A stretch of DNA of 7,040 bases, taken from contig JACQRS010000165.1 of NCBI GenBank assembly GCA_016206385.1, positions 1 through 7,040 on the forward strand, read 5' to 3'. The position numbers were made by a program, and so were the translations under genes. Below, in pieces: positions 1-5,674 of this stretch (position 1 is its first letter; each line of letters opens with the position of its first letter). Under the pieces are notes generated by a model that was not told the DNA's origin, made no database searches, and was given only the letters and a program-made list of their open reading frames with translations. This stretch comes from Candidatus Rokuibacteriota bacterium. Its GTDB lineage: Bacteria; Methylomirabilota; Methylomirabilia; Rokubacteriales; CSP1-6.

Positions 1-56
1 ATTCAGGGTCTAGTGCCCGCAAGGGTGTCGGGGTTCGAGTCCCCGCTTCGGCACCA
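1..56 (+). tRNA. tRNA-Leu(CAG), 5' end outside the window
   Basis: The 3' part of a leucine tRNA. Base 1 is the last base of the 5' anticodon strand. The 7-base loop is at 2-8 with anticodon CAG at 4-6, and the 3' anticodon strand TCTAG is at 9-13. A long class II variable arm (14-28) has a CCC/GGG stem, which among elongator tRNAs points to Leu, Ser or Tyr; the CAG anticodon decides Leu (codon CUG). The T arm is at 29-45 with a perfect CGGGG/CCCCG stem and loop TTCGAGT. The 3' acceptor strand is at 46-52, the discriminator A at 53, and CCA is encoded at 54-56. The acceptor 5' strand, D arm and promoter lie before the window. The gene converges on the DUF218 gene, 60 bases away. Confidence 0.92.
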
Positions 57-116
57 TAGCTCTCCCCGCTGTCGGCTGATTATATCCCTGTCCCGGGCTT
101 CCCGCTGTGATCCCGC
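57..116. other. Convergent intergenic gap, nothing recognised
   Basis: Sixty bases lie between the 3' end of the tRNA gene and the stop of the DUF218 gene. I see no hairpin followed by a T run on either strand, so no intrinsic terminator can be named for either convergent unit. Confidence 0.5.
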
Positions 117-866
117 CTAGATCCAGCCCTTCCACCAGTAGAGCCCCAACGCCACGTACTCGTAGAACACAACTCCGGCCAGATTGAGCCGATAGATGGC
201 CTTCCCCGGCGTGAGGGCGAACCACCATTGCCACCCGGGTTGTGGCGACGGGGCCTTGAGTACCGGGTCTGTCGTCCCTGGAAGCGCTTGGACCCCGGCC
301 TTCTGGAAAGCCAGGAGCGCCCGGTAAGAGTGAGCGGGCGATGTGACGAGGATGACCGACTTCATCTCGCGCGCCCGAACGATCCCGGCAATGGCCCGGG
401 CCTGCTCTGACGTCCGTTTGGCCTCTGTCTCGACGATGAACTTCTCCGGAGAGAACCCCAGTTCGAGAGCGACCCGCGCCATCTGGCCGGATTCGGACAG
501 CTCCGGGATGTCGGGGTTCCCGCCGGTCATGATCACGACGGGCGCGTAGCCCTCCCTGAAGAGGCGGAGCGCGTAGACCAGACGCTCAAGCGTGCGCCCC
601 TGCACCGAGCCGTCAAATCTGACCCCGGCGCCAAGGACGACAATGGCATCCGCCTTCTCGAGCGGGGCGTCGGTCGCCAGCGTCCTGATCGCCCAGTCGG
701 GCAGAGGGGTCTGGGTGATGACCAGCATGACCGCGCCGATCGGGGCGAGTCCCCAGCGGACACACAGCGCGAGGACGGCCCGCAGTCGCGGCAACGCGGT
801 GGGCTTACGACGGGCCCAGGCGGTCCGGCTGAGCCAGGCGCGGATGGGTCCCGTGCCACTCCTCAA
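117..866 (-). CDS. DUF218 (YdcF/SanA/ElyC-like) membrane-anchored protein
   Basis: 249 residues from the chosen start. An Arg-rich N-terminus is followed by one hydrophobic segment (about 30-51), then a DUF218 domain: DAIVVLGAG (73-81), VVIMTGG (110-116), a Glu-rich Ser-Glu stretch (122-126), VETEAKRTSEQA (145-156), and VILVTSPAHSYRA (171-183) with the family's conserved His near 179. The aromatic C-terminus (232-249) resembles that of other family members. YdcF/SanA/ElyC proteins sit at the inner membrane and several are linked to envelope integrity or peptidoglycan and lipid-carrier metabolism, but no reaction is firmly assigned to the family. The start is uncertain. TTG at 866 overlaps ubiX by 62 bases. 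An in-frame TTG at 794, just past the ubiX stop, would keep the membrane segment, while ATG at 728 would cut it. It is probably the last gene of the DUF507-ubiX unit. The fold call is firm; the role is unknown. Confidence 0.85.
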   Translation of the reverse strand: MRSGTGPIRAWLSRTAWARRKPTALPRLRAVLALCVRWGLAPIGAVMLVITQTPLPDWAIRTLATDAPLEKADAIVVLGAGVRFDGSVQGRTLERLVYALRLFREGYAPVVIMTGGNPDIPELSESGQMARVALELGFSPEKFIVETEAKRTSEQARAIAGIVRAREMKSVILVTSPAHSYRALLAFQKAGVQALPGTTDPVLKAPSPQPGWQWWFALTPGKAIYRLNLAGVVFYEYVALGLYWWKGWI

Positions 867-1416
867 CGAGGCGGTGGGGCAGCCCGAGCCGGTCCAGCGC
901 GCGCGCCAGGGTGTGGGTAATCAGATCCTCGATTTGCTTCGGGCGGTGATAGAACGCGGGCATGGGCGGGAGGAGGATCGCCCCCATTCCGGCGAGGGCG
1001 AGGAGACAGCGCAGGTGCCCCGCGTGGAGCGGGGTCTCCCGGACAAGGAGGATCAGCGGGCGCCCCTCCTTCAGCGTGACGTCAGCAGCGCGCGCGATCA
1101 GGGTGTCGGACCGGCAGTAGGCGACCGCGGAGGCGGTCTTGATGCTGCACGGCGCGATGATCATCCCCCCGGTGCGAAAGGAGCCCGAGGCCAGGCTCGC
1201 CCCGATGTCCTTGTTGTCGTACACCCGGTGGGCCAGTGCCTCCACATCGCGCACCGCGTAGTCGGTCTCCTCGACGATCGTGCGCTTGCCCGGAGCGGAG
1301 ATCACCAAGTGGATCTCGACCTCCGGGATGCCCCGCAGCAGCTCGAGCACACGGATCCCGTAGATGACGCCGGTGGCGCCAGTGATGGCGACGGCGATGC
1401 GTTTGGTGGGAGTCAC
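805..1416 (-). CDS. ubiX: UbiX/Pad1 flavin prenyltransferase
   Basis: 203 residues, a normal length for UbiX. Family knowledge: UbiX joins dimethylallyl phosphate to reduced FMN to make prenylated FMN, the cofactor of UbiD-type (de)carboxylases used in ubiquinone synthesis and aromatic acid metabolism; it is a soluble dodecamer. Visible signatures are the flavin-binding N-terminus VAITGATGVIYG (9-20), the LVISAPGKRT stretch (37-46), GSFRTGGMIIAPCSIKT in the middle, RAADVTLKEGRPLILLVRETPLH, and the C-terminal MPAFYHRP with its conserved Tyr and Arg. The GTG start at 1416 fits the family N-terminus; the ribosome site in front is weak and the upstream DUF507 gene ends only 18 bases away, so coupling is likely. 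The 3' end overlaps the annotated start of the DUF218 gene. No ubiD is in the window, so the client enzyme must be encoded elsewhere. Confidence 0.95.
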   Translation of the reverse strand: MTPTKRIAVAITGATGVIYGIRVLELLRGIPEVEIHLVISAPGKRTIVEETDYAVRDVEALAHRVYDNKDIGASLASGSFRTGGMIIAPCSIKTASAVAYCRSDTLIARAADVTLKEGRPLILLVRETPLHAGHLRCLLALAGMGAILLPPMPAFYHRPKQIEDLITHTLARALDRLGLPHRLVEEWHGTHPRLAQPDRLGPS

Positions 1417-1434
1417 GGGCGACCCATGGCGGCG

Positions 1435-1710
1435 CTAGAGGCGAAACCGCTTCTTGAAAACCTCGTCGCGGGTCTTCTCGTAGAGCACCTCCCACTCCGG
1501 GCTGCCCTCGATGATGGGGCGGGAGTAGGAGGACAGAGTGCGCCGGACTTCTTGGTCGATGGACTCCTCCAGCTTGGTCTCGTCGGTGAGGACGCGCGCC
1601 ACCTCCACACGAAGCTCCTCGCCACCTTTCAGCGCCACCCCTTCGGTGGCCTGAAGCTCGGCGACGATCCGGTCAGCGAGGTGGTAGATCCGCTCCCGGC
1701 TCATGCGCAT
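1435..1710 (-). CDS. DUF507 family protein (second copy)
   Basis: 91 residues, small, charged and mostly helical. It matches the DUF507 pattern through MRMSRERIYHLADRIV at the start, the central EELRVEVARVLTDETKLEESIDQEVRR, and the ending GSPEWEVLYEKTRDEVFKK. I know no established function for the family; members are short cytoplasmic proteins often found as adjacent pairs. The ATG at 1710 overlaps a TGA as TGATG, so its translation is probably coupled to whatever is read just upstream. A second ATG at 1704 is equally compatible with the family. The gene is 18 bases upstream of ubiX in the same unit. It is clearly a diverged paralogue of the gene at 1784-2062 rather than a recent copy, since the two differ along most of their length. 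Confidence 0.9.
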   Translation of the reverse strand: MRMSRERIYHLADRIVAELQATEGVALKGGEELRVEVARVLTDETKLEESIDQEVRRTLSSYSRPIIEGSPEWEVLYEKTRDEVFKKRFRL

Positions 1711-1809
1711 CAGAGCATGAACCCCCGTTCCTGGGTAAGTCTCAACGCCGATGGCGACGCGCTTAACCCATTGCTCCTCAGCATCAGAGAACGAACCCCC
1801 GCTCTCTGG
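1707..1809. repeat. Direct repeat pair, 74-base offset
   Basis: Bases 1707-1735 and 1781-1809 match at 23 of 29 positions by hand alignment (19 of the first 21). Each copy holds the codons for the C-terminal ERGF(M/V)L of a DUF507 protein, its TGA stop, and the overlapping ATG. The similarity fades beyond this, so it is an old or partial duplication. Confidence 0.75.
1710..1784 (-). pseudogene. 24-codon frame between the DUF507 genes, probable duplicated 3' remnant
   Basis: A short frame begins at an ATG overlapping the stop of the first DUF507 gene (TGATG at 1786-1782) and ends at a TGA overlapping the ATG of the second (TGATG at 1712-1708). Its last ten codons read RLTQERGFML, closely matching KLARERGFVL, the end of the upstream DUF507 protein; the first 14 residues match nothing I recognise. 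The best reading is a leftover of a duplicated or deleted DUF507 copy that keeps the stop/start junction. It could also act as a tiny coupling frame that carries ribosomes to the next gene. A GAGGAG lies near its 5' end, but the ATG best placed for it (1772-1770) meets a stop after two codons. Confidence 0.4.
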
Positions 1810-2062
1810 CGAGCTTACCCTTCACCAAGGAGAGGAGGCGCCGGTAGTCCACTGCCGTGTCCTTGATCGCCTTGGTGTGCTCCTGGAGAATCTGGCGGGC
1901 GTCAGTGTCGAGCCGCTCCTCCGCCTGGAGGTTCTCGAGCAGCACCTTGCGGACCGCGGCCTGGGCCTTGGCCTCATCCTTGGCGTCGACGAGCTTTTTC
2001 ACGCGGAGCCGCTTGACCACAGCCCCTGCCACCCGCTCGGCTAGGTCCTCGCGTCGAGACAT
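1784..2062 (-). CDS. DUF507 family protein (first copy)
   Basis: 92 residues from ATG 2062. The N-terminal helix SRREDLAERVAGAVVKRL and the C-terminal half VLLENLQAEERLDTDARQIL, then VDYRRLLSLVKGKLARERGF, match the pattern of the longer-tailed DUF507 members that often precede a second DUF507 gene. It is highly charged, with no signal peptide or membrane segment; function unknown. A TTG at 2095 would add 11 residues, but it lies at or before the expected transcription start of the promoter at 2098-2125 and the extra residues do not look like the family, so ATG 2062 is preferred. No clear Shine-Dalgarno is visible. It is the first gene of the unit DUF507-DUF507-ubiX-DUF218. Confidence 0.88.
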   Translation of the reverse strand: MSRREDLAERVAGAVVKRLRVKKLVDAKDEAKAQAAVRKVLLENLQAEERLDTDARQILQEHTKAIKDTAVDYRRLLSLVKGKLARERGFVL

Positions 2063-2097
2063 CGTTTCAACACCGGAGTGCCTCGAATCGCTCAAAG

Positions 2098-2125
2098 ACT
2101 ACACGGGGAAAGTCAGGGGTGTCAA
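2098..2125 (-). promoter_or_regulatory. Sigma-70-type promoter for the DUF507-ubiX unit
   Basis: On the minus strand a perfect -35 TTGACA (2125-2120) is followed after 16 bases by TGTAGT (2103-2098), which shares four of six bases with TATAAT. Transcription would begin near 2091, giving a leader of about 30 bases before ATG 2062. It stands in the only sizeable gap (98 bases) between the kinase and the DUF507 genes, which supports it being real. Confidence 0.6.
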
Positions 2126-2151
2126 GGAAAAGGCCGCGAGAAATCGAGCGG
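2126..2151 (-). terminator. Weak terminator-like hairpin after the kinase gene
   Basis: Just downstream of the kinase stop (2163-2161), minus-strand CCG..CGG arms (2151-2134) enclose an inner CGA/TCG stem and a 4-base loop, with a 2-base bulge. They are followed by CCTTTTCC (2133-2126). The stem is short and the T run has only four bases, so any termination is probably partial. It directly abuts the -35 box of the next promoter. Confidence 0.35.
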
Positions 2152-2160
2152 AAGCGCGTT

Positions 2161-3714
2161 TCAGGCCACCGGCAGGCTGACCGTAACGCAACTCCCCTGC
2201 CCTGGCGAACTGCTTACCCGGACGGCGCCTCCATGGGCCTCAACCAGGGACTTCACCAGGGCGAGACCGAGCCCCAGGCCCCGGACCCCGGCGGCGGCCG
2301 GCTGGCCTGCCCGGTAGTACTTGTCGAAGATCCGGCCGATCGCCTCCGGCGGAATTCCCACACCTCGGTCCTCCACCTCGATGTCCACAAACCCGGGATC
2401 GGCAGCGGATTGGGCAGCCCGGAGAAGCACTGGCCCACCCCGCGGGGAATACTTGATGGCGTTGGAGATGAGGTTCTTCAGCATGCGATCCACGGCGTCG
2501 CGGTCAGCCAGGACCGGGGGAAGGTTGCCGGAGGCCTCAACCCGGATCTCGTGGGTCGCGCTCTGGCAGCCAAAGAGCTCGGCGTTGACCTCCAGGAGCG
2601 GCACCAGATCGAGCGGCGTCTGGTTCAACGGCCGCCCCCTGCCCGCCTCGATCCGCGAGAGGTCCAGGAGGTCCTCCACGATGCGGCCGAGCCGTTCCGA
2701 CTCGTGCAGGATGTGGCTGAGGAACTGCCGCTGTCGGGCCGGACCTACGGGGCGGTTTAGGAGCAGCTCGCTGAACCCCTGGATCGAGGTCAGCGGAGTG
2801 CGAAGCTCGTGGGACACGGTCGAGACGAAGTCAGACTTCGCCTGATCCAGCTCGCGCAGCCGGCGGGTGGCGGCGGCGACCTTCTCTTCCAGCTCCTCGG
2901 CGAAGCGCCGCTGACGCTGGATCAGGCGGGCGTTCTCGATTCCCAGGGCCAGTTGGATTGCGAGGGTCTCGATGGCCGCCCGCTCACGCCCCGGCAGCTC
3001 GCCGACTCGCTCCACCACCATCGCGCCGATCGCGCGTCCCTGTCCCCACAGCGGAACCAGAAAAGCCCGGCGCGGACGCCCCGGTGCGAGGCCATCACCG
3101 CCGAGCCGGGGATCGCTCTCAAGATCGGAGATAAAAAGCTGGCGACCGCGATTCCACACCCAGGCCGCGGCGGAATCCGTCATGAGCCCCGAAGGGGTCG
3201 CTGAAGCCACGCCCCGCGCCTGGCGGCGAACCACAAGCGGATCGCTCCCCTCAACGGCCACGACCAGGCCCAGGGCGTCGGCGCGGAGCGAGCATCTCGC
3301 CTGCTCTGCCACCTCGCCCAGCAAGCGATCCAGCGGCAGATCCCTCGCGAGAGTCTGCTGGAGGGCCAGCAGGGTATCACAGCGGTCGGCCTGGGCCCTG
3401 GCGTGGCTCGCGAGCGCGCCTGCCAACGGGCCGATCGCCCCGAGCCATCCGAGAAAAAGCAGCGCCTCCAGCGTCTCACGTGTCAGCCCCACCTCCGCGG
3501 CGGGAAGCACCACGAGGGCATACAGCAGCACCGCAAGCAAGCTCACCAGCGCTCCTCCCCGGCCTCCGTAGCCGAGGGCAGCCCAGAGGGTCGGGATCAG
3601 GTAGGCATGCCTGAGTGCAGGCGGAGCCTCCCAGAGAAGCGCCGCGGTGATCGCGGCCAGCAGGAAGAGAATCGCGGATGCGGCGAGCGCGGCGGGGCCC
3701 TCCCTCAGCGCCAG
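2161..3714 (-). CDS. Membrane-bound GAF sensor histidine kinase
   Basis: About 517 residues if counted from CTG 3714. Four hydrophobic segments lie at roughly 8-28, 37-56, 57-71 and 85-101. Then come a GAF-like domain (about 125-262, including FLVPLWGQGRAIGAMVVE), a short coiled coil, the HisKA H-box FVSTVSHELRTPLTSI with phospho-accepting His near 302 (codon 2811-2809), and a HATPase_c domain with N-box LKNLISNAIKYSP (412-424), G1 box EDRGVGIPP and G2 box GLGLGLALVK (from 479). All key residues are present, so an active autokinase is expected. The partner is probably the receiver protein in the same chain. The start is odd: no ATG, GTG or TTG occurs in this frame between the upstream stop and GTG 3546, though the membrane segments ahead of that GTG look genuine. 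GTG 3546 has a strong Shine-Dalgarno. The kinase call is firm; the 5' end is not. Confidence 0.9.
   Translation of the reverse strand: MALREGPAALAASAILFLLAAITAALLWEAPPALRHAYLIPTLWAALGYGGRGGALVSLLAVLLYALVVLPAAEVGLTRETLEALLFLGWLGAIGPLAGALASHARAQADRCDTLLALQQTLARDLPLDRLLGEVAEQARCSLRADALGLVVAVEGSDPLVVRRQARGVASATPSGLMTDSAAAWVWNRGRQLFISDLESDPRLGGDGLAPGRPRRAFLVPLWGQGRAIGAMVVERVGELPGRERAAIETLAIQLALGIENARLIQRQRRFAEELEEKVAAATRRLRELDQAKSDFVSTVSHELRTPLTSIQGFSELLLNRPVGPARQRQFLSHILHESERLGRIVEDLLDLSRIEAGRGRPLNQTPLDLVPLLEVNAELFGCQSATHEIRVEASGNLPPVLADRDAVDRMLKNLISNAIKYSPRGGPVLLRAAQSAADPGFVDIEVEDRGVGIPPEAIGRIFDKYYRAGQPAAAGVRGLGLGLALVKSLVEAHGGAVRVSSSPGQGSCVTVSLPVA
3544..3558 (-). promoter_or_regulatory. Strong Shine-Dalgarno with internal GTG start in the kinase gene
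   Basis: Minus-strand GGAGGAG (3558-3552) stands five bases before an in-frame GTG (3546-3544). This is the best ribosome site in the window, and the first standard start codon of the kinase frame after the upstream gene ends. It would give a kinase of about 461 residues without the first two membrane segments. The Gly-rich codons that create the motif could also produce it by chance. Confidence 0.45.
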
Positions 3715-3716
3715 CG

Positions 3717-4532
3717 CTAAAGGGCCCGGTAGGCTCCGAAGAAAAGGAGCGAGGCGAGAAGCGAGGGGAAGATACTTCCAGACAGCGCCAGGAGACCACA
3801 GCCGGACAGGTTCAGGAGCGTCATATAGAACAGGGCGCCGATGACGACCTCGGGAGCTCCGGGGAGCGCCGGGTCCAGCACATAACGGACGAGGGAGGCC
3901 GCGGTCGAGAGGGTCGCCGCTAGCCAGAACCCGCGGCGGCGGTGCCAGAAGTTGAAGATCACCCCTCTGAAGAACAGCTCGGCGGAGGGCACGTTGGCTC
4001 CCAGGTCGTAAGCGAGGGCGTCGAGCAGCGGCGCCACCGGAGTCGGCCGCCACGGATAGCCAAGGGTCCGAGAGGCCGAAAGCAGGAGATGGCCGCCGAG
4101 GAATAGGCCGGCCCCGGCGCCCAGGAACCAGGCAATCCGCGCCTCGGGCCGGCACCAGCCGACCCGCCGGAGCTGGGCATGACGCGCCCCGAAGGCGAAC
4201 AGGGCAAGCACGGGCAGTACGTGCGCAGTAGCCCCCCACGGAAGAAGCCGAGCGGAGAGCATGGCGAGACACAACAAAAGCTGGAGAACCCATGCAAGCG
4301 GCCGCCAGCCCGCGGCCCCGCCCCAGGCGGAGGCGAGAGCAACCGCGAGGAGGCTGCCGTGGAAGCCTGCCCCAGCGAGAGAAAGCGCAATCTCCGGGAC
4401 AACGCCTCCGACCGCGACGGCCAGCGCGCCGATGGACAGAAGCAGAAACGGCGCCACAGCGCGGGCAGGAAAAGGCGGCCAGCGCGCCGCCAGGCCGCGG
4501 GATGGGTCAAAGGGCTGGCTCAGGGCTTTCAT
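3717..4532 (-). CDS. CPBP (CAAX protease/bacteriocin-processing) family-like membrane protein, catalytic residues lost
   Basis: 271 residues from ATG 4532, very hydrophobic, with about seven or eight membrane segments. The C-terminal third follows the layout of CPBP intramembrane proteases: AELFFRGVIF (184-193) for EExxFRG, then RRRGFWLAATLS for the next helix, then a final segment with LSGSIFPSLLASLLFFGA (250-267) for the TGSxxPSIxxHxxxN region. The expected residues are changed: first Glu to Ala, the FxxxH His apparently to Tyr or Arg (around 216-217), the last-motif His to Ser and the Asn to Gly. So the fold is probably CPBP but protease activity is unlikely; a sensing or scaffolding role beside the kinase is inference. 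GTG 4544 would add four residues. It overlaps the HD-GYP gene by 26 bases and abuts the kinase frame. The family call is by pattern only. Confidence 0.6.
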   Translation of the reverse strand: MKALSQPFDPSRGLAARWPPFPARAVAPFLLLSIGALAVAVGGVVPEIALSLAGAGFHGSLLAVALASAWGGAAGWRPLAWVLQLLLCLAMLSARLLPWGATAHVLPVLALFAFGARHAQLRRVGWCRPEARIAWFLGAGAGLFLGGHLLLSASRTLGYPWRPTPVAPLLDALAYDLGANVPSAELFFRGVIFNFWHRRRGFWLAATLSTAASLVRYVLDPALPGAPEVVIGALFYMTLLNLSGCGLLALSGSIFPSLLASLLFFGAYRAL

Positions 4533-5247
4533 CGGCCAGCTCACAGAAGGCGTCCACCAGCTCTCCGTCCAGGGCTCGGCCCGCTTGGGCTCTGAGGAGG
4601 GCGACGGCTTGGGCGGGAGGCAATCTCGGGCGATAGGGCCTGTCCGAGGTCAGCGCGTCATACACGTCTGCCACCGCCACGATGCGCGCCCCGAGGGGAA
4701 TGGCCTCACCTGCGAGCCGATCCGGATAGCCGCTCGCGTCAATCCTCTCGTGGTGGTGACGGATGATGAAGGCTCCCTCGGCGAAGAACTCCAGCGGGGC
4801 GACGATCTGAGCCCCGACGATCGGATGCTGGCGCATCACGTCCCACTCCGCCTCGGTCAGGGGACCCGGTTTTCTCAGGACCACCTCCGGGATGCCGATC
4901 TTGCCGAGGTCGTGGAGAAGGCCGGCCTGGGCGATCACCTCGACGGAAGGCTCGGACAGGCCGCGGGCACGGGCCAGGCGCCGAGCCGTGATCCCCACAC
5001 GCTCAGAGTGGCCGCGCGTGTAGGGATCCTTGGCTTCCAGGGCGTTGGCCAGCCCCATGAGGCTCTGGAGAATGGCTCGCTGGAGGCGGCTGTACACCTC
5101 CCTGAGATCCTGGGCGTAGCGAAGGGACTGCTGGTACGCCGACTGAAGCCGCCGATAGGCGAGGGCGAGATCCTTCTCCCGCTCGCGCGTAGCCTCGTAA
5201 AGCGACTTGAGGTCTCGAGCGTAAAGGAGCGCCTGGGAGAGCGTCAC
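4507..5247 (-). CDS. HD-GYP domain cyclic-di-GMP phosphodiesterase
   Basis: 246 residues from GTG 5247. An N-terminal coiled coil (about 5-62) carries a repeated motif, YARDLKSLY (9-17) and YAQDLREVY (44-52). The HD-GYP domain follows: DPYTRGHSERV (74-84), the metal-binding HD in LLHDLGKIGIP (110-120, His112-Asp113), LTEAEW, MRQHPIVGAQI (138-148), HHHERIDASGYP (164-175) with the GYP triplet, and ARIVAVADVYDALTSDRPYR. All metal-ligand positions expected for an active enzyme are visible; the family hydrolyses c-di-GMP to pGpG and GMP. The GTG start overlaps the receiver gene's TGA as GTGA, so coupled translation is expected; GTG 5259 is an alternative. Related proteins such as RpfG carry receiver and HD-GYP in one chain, whereas here they are separate neighbours, so the receiver may act on it in trans. 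Its 3' end overlaps the CPBP-like gene. Confidence 0.93.
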   Translation of the reverse strand: MTLSQALLYARDLKSLYEATREREKDLALAYRRLQSAYQQSLRYAQDLREVYSRLQRAILQSLMGLANALEAKDPYTRGHSERVGITARRLARARGLSEPSVEVIAQAGLLHDLGKIGIPEVVLRKPGPLTEAEWDVMRQHPIVGAQIVAPLEFFAEGAFIIRHHHERIDASGYPDRLAGEAIPLGARIVAVADVYDALTSDRPYRPRLPPAQAVALLRAQAGRALDGELVDAFCELADESPEPAL

Positions 5248-5660
5248 CTCGCCGGCCACAACGTCACCCCTGGCAGGAGCGCTTGGACCAGCAGGAGCAG
5301 CTTGAGCGGAGAGAAGGGCTTGGTCAGGTACTCGTCGGCGCCCGCCTCCAGCCCGCGCGCCCGATCGGCCTCCTGAGAGGCCGCGGTAAGCATGACAATT
5401 CGGGTGTGCTCGAGGCCTGGCTCCCGGCGAAGCAGGCGGCACACCTCCAAGCCGTCCAGGCGGGGCATCTGGACATCGAGAAAGACTAGGTCCGGGCGAT
5501 GCGCCCGAGCGACTTCAAGCGCCTGAACTCCGTCGGCCGCCTCCACGACCTGGACCTGCTCGTCTTCCAGCGTGAAGCGCACCAGGTCGACGATCGGCTG
5601 CTCATCGTCCACGACCAGCACCGTGGCGATGGGGCTCGCTCCCGCAACAACGGGCTCCAT
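5244..5660 (-). CDS. Stand-alone response regulator receiver protein
   Basis: 138 residues from ATG 5660, a single CheY-like receiver domain with no output domain. Conserved residues: acidic pair Asp18-Asp19 in VLVVDDE, phospho-acceptor Asp62 in LVFLDVQMP, Thr92 in IVMLTA, Lys114-Pro115 in YLTKPF. It is therefore probably phosphorylated. The likely donor is the histidine kinase at the end of the same gene chain and the likely target is the HD-GYP enzyme whose start overlaps its stop (GTGA); both links are inference from position. A TTG at 5678 would add six residues, but it falls inside the -12 box of a sigma-54-like motif, so ATG 5660 is preferred. No clear Shine-Dalgarno precedes it, and a start just after the motif would leave almost no leader; GTG 5621, just before the LVVDDE strand, is a possible later start. 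Confidence 0.92.
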   Translation of the reverse strand: MEPVVAGASPIATVLVVDDEQPIVDLVRFTLEDEQVQVVEAADGVQALEVARAHRPDLVFLDVQMPRLDGLEVCRLLRREPGLEHTRIVMLTAASQEADRARGLEAGADEYLTKPFSPLKLLLLVQALLPGVTLWPAR

Positions 5661-5674
5661 GCGTTGGACCGAGC

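Noticed and set aside
592..1866. Long plus-strand open frame of 424 codons opposite DUF218, ubiX and DUF507
   Set aside because: It runs across several well-recognised minus-strand genes and their gaps, shows no family motif and is rich in Arg, Gly and Pro, as expected from antisense reading of GC-rich genes.
3715..3730. Programmed -1 frameshift at GGGCCCTTTAG joining the CPBP-like protein and the kinase
   Set aside because: The runs look slippery, but in the reading frame of the upstream gene the codons GCC CTT do not form an X XXY YYZ heptamer, so a classical site is not supported.
3721..4293. N-terminal extension of the kinase frame back to 4293
   Set aside because: Those codons are the off-frame reading of the CPBP-like gene; the product is Arg/Pro-rich with no domain, whereas the other frame gives ordered membrane helices.
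4261..5376. Plus-strand open frame of 371 codons opposite the HD-GYP gene
   Set aside because: Antisense shadow of the HD-GYP and CPBP-like genes, whose conserved motifs are on the minus strand.
5260..5442. N-terminal extension of the HD-GYP frame back to 5442
   Set aside because: It overlaps the receiver gene, whose frame holds the Asp, Thr and Lys signature; the extension is low-complexity shadow.
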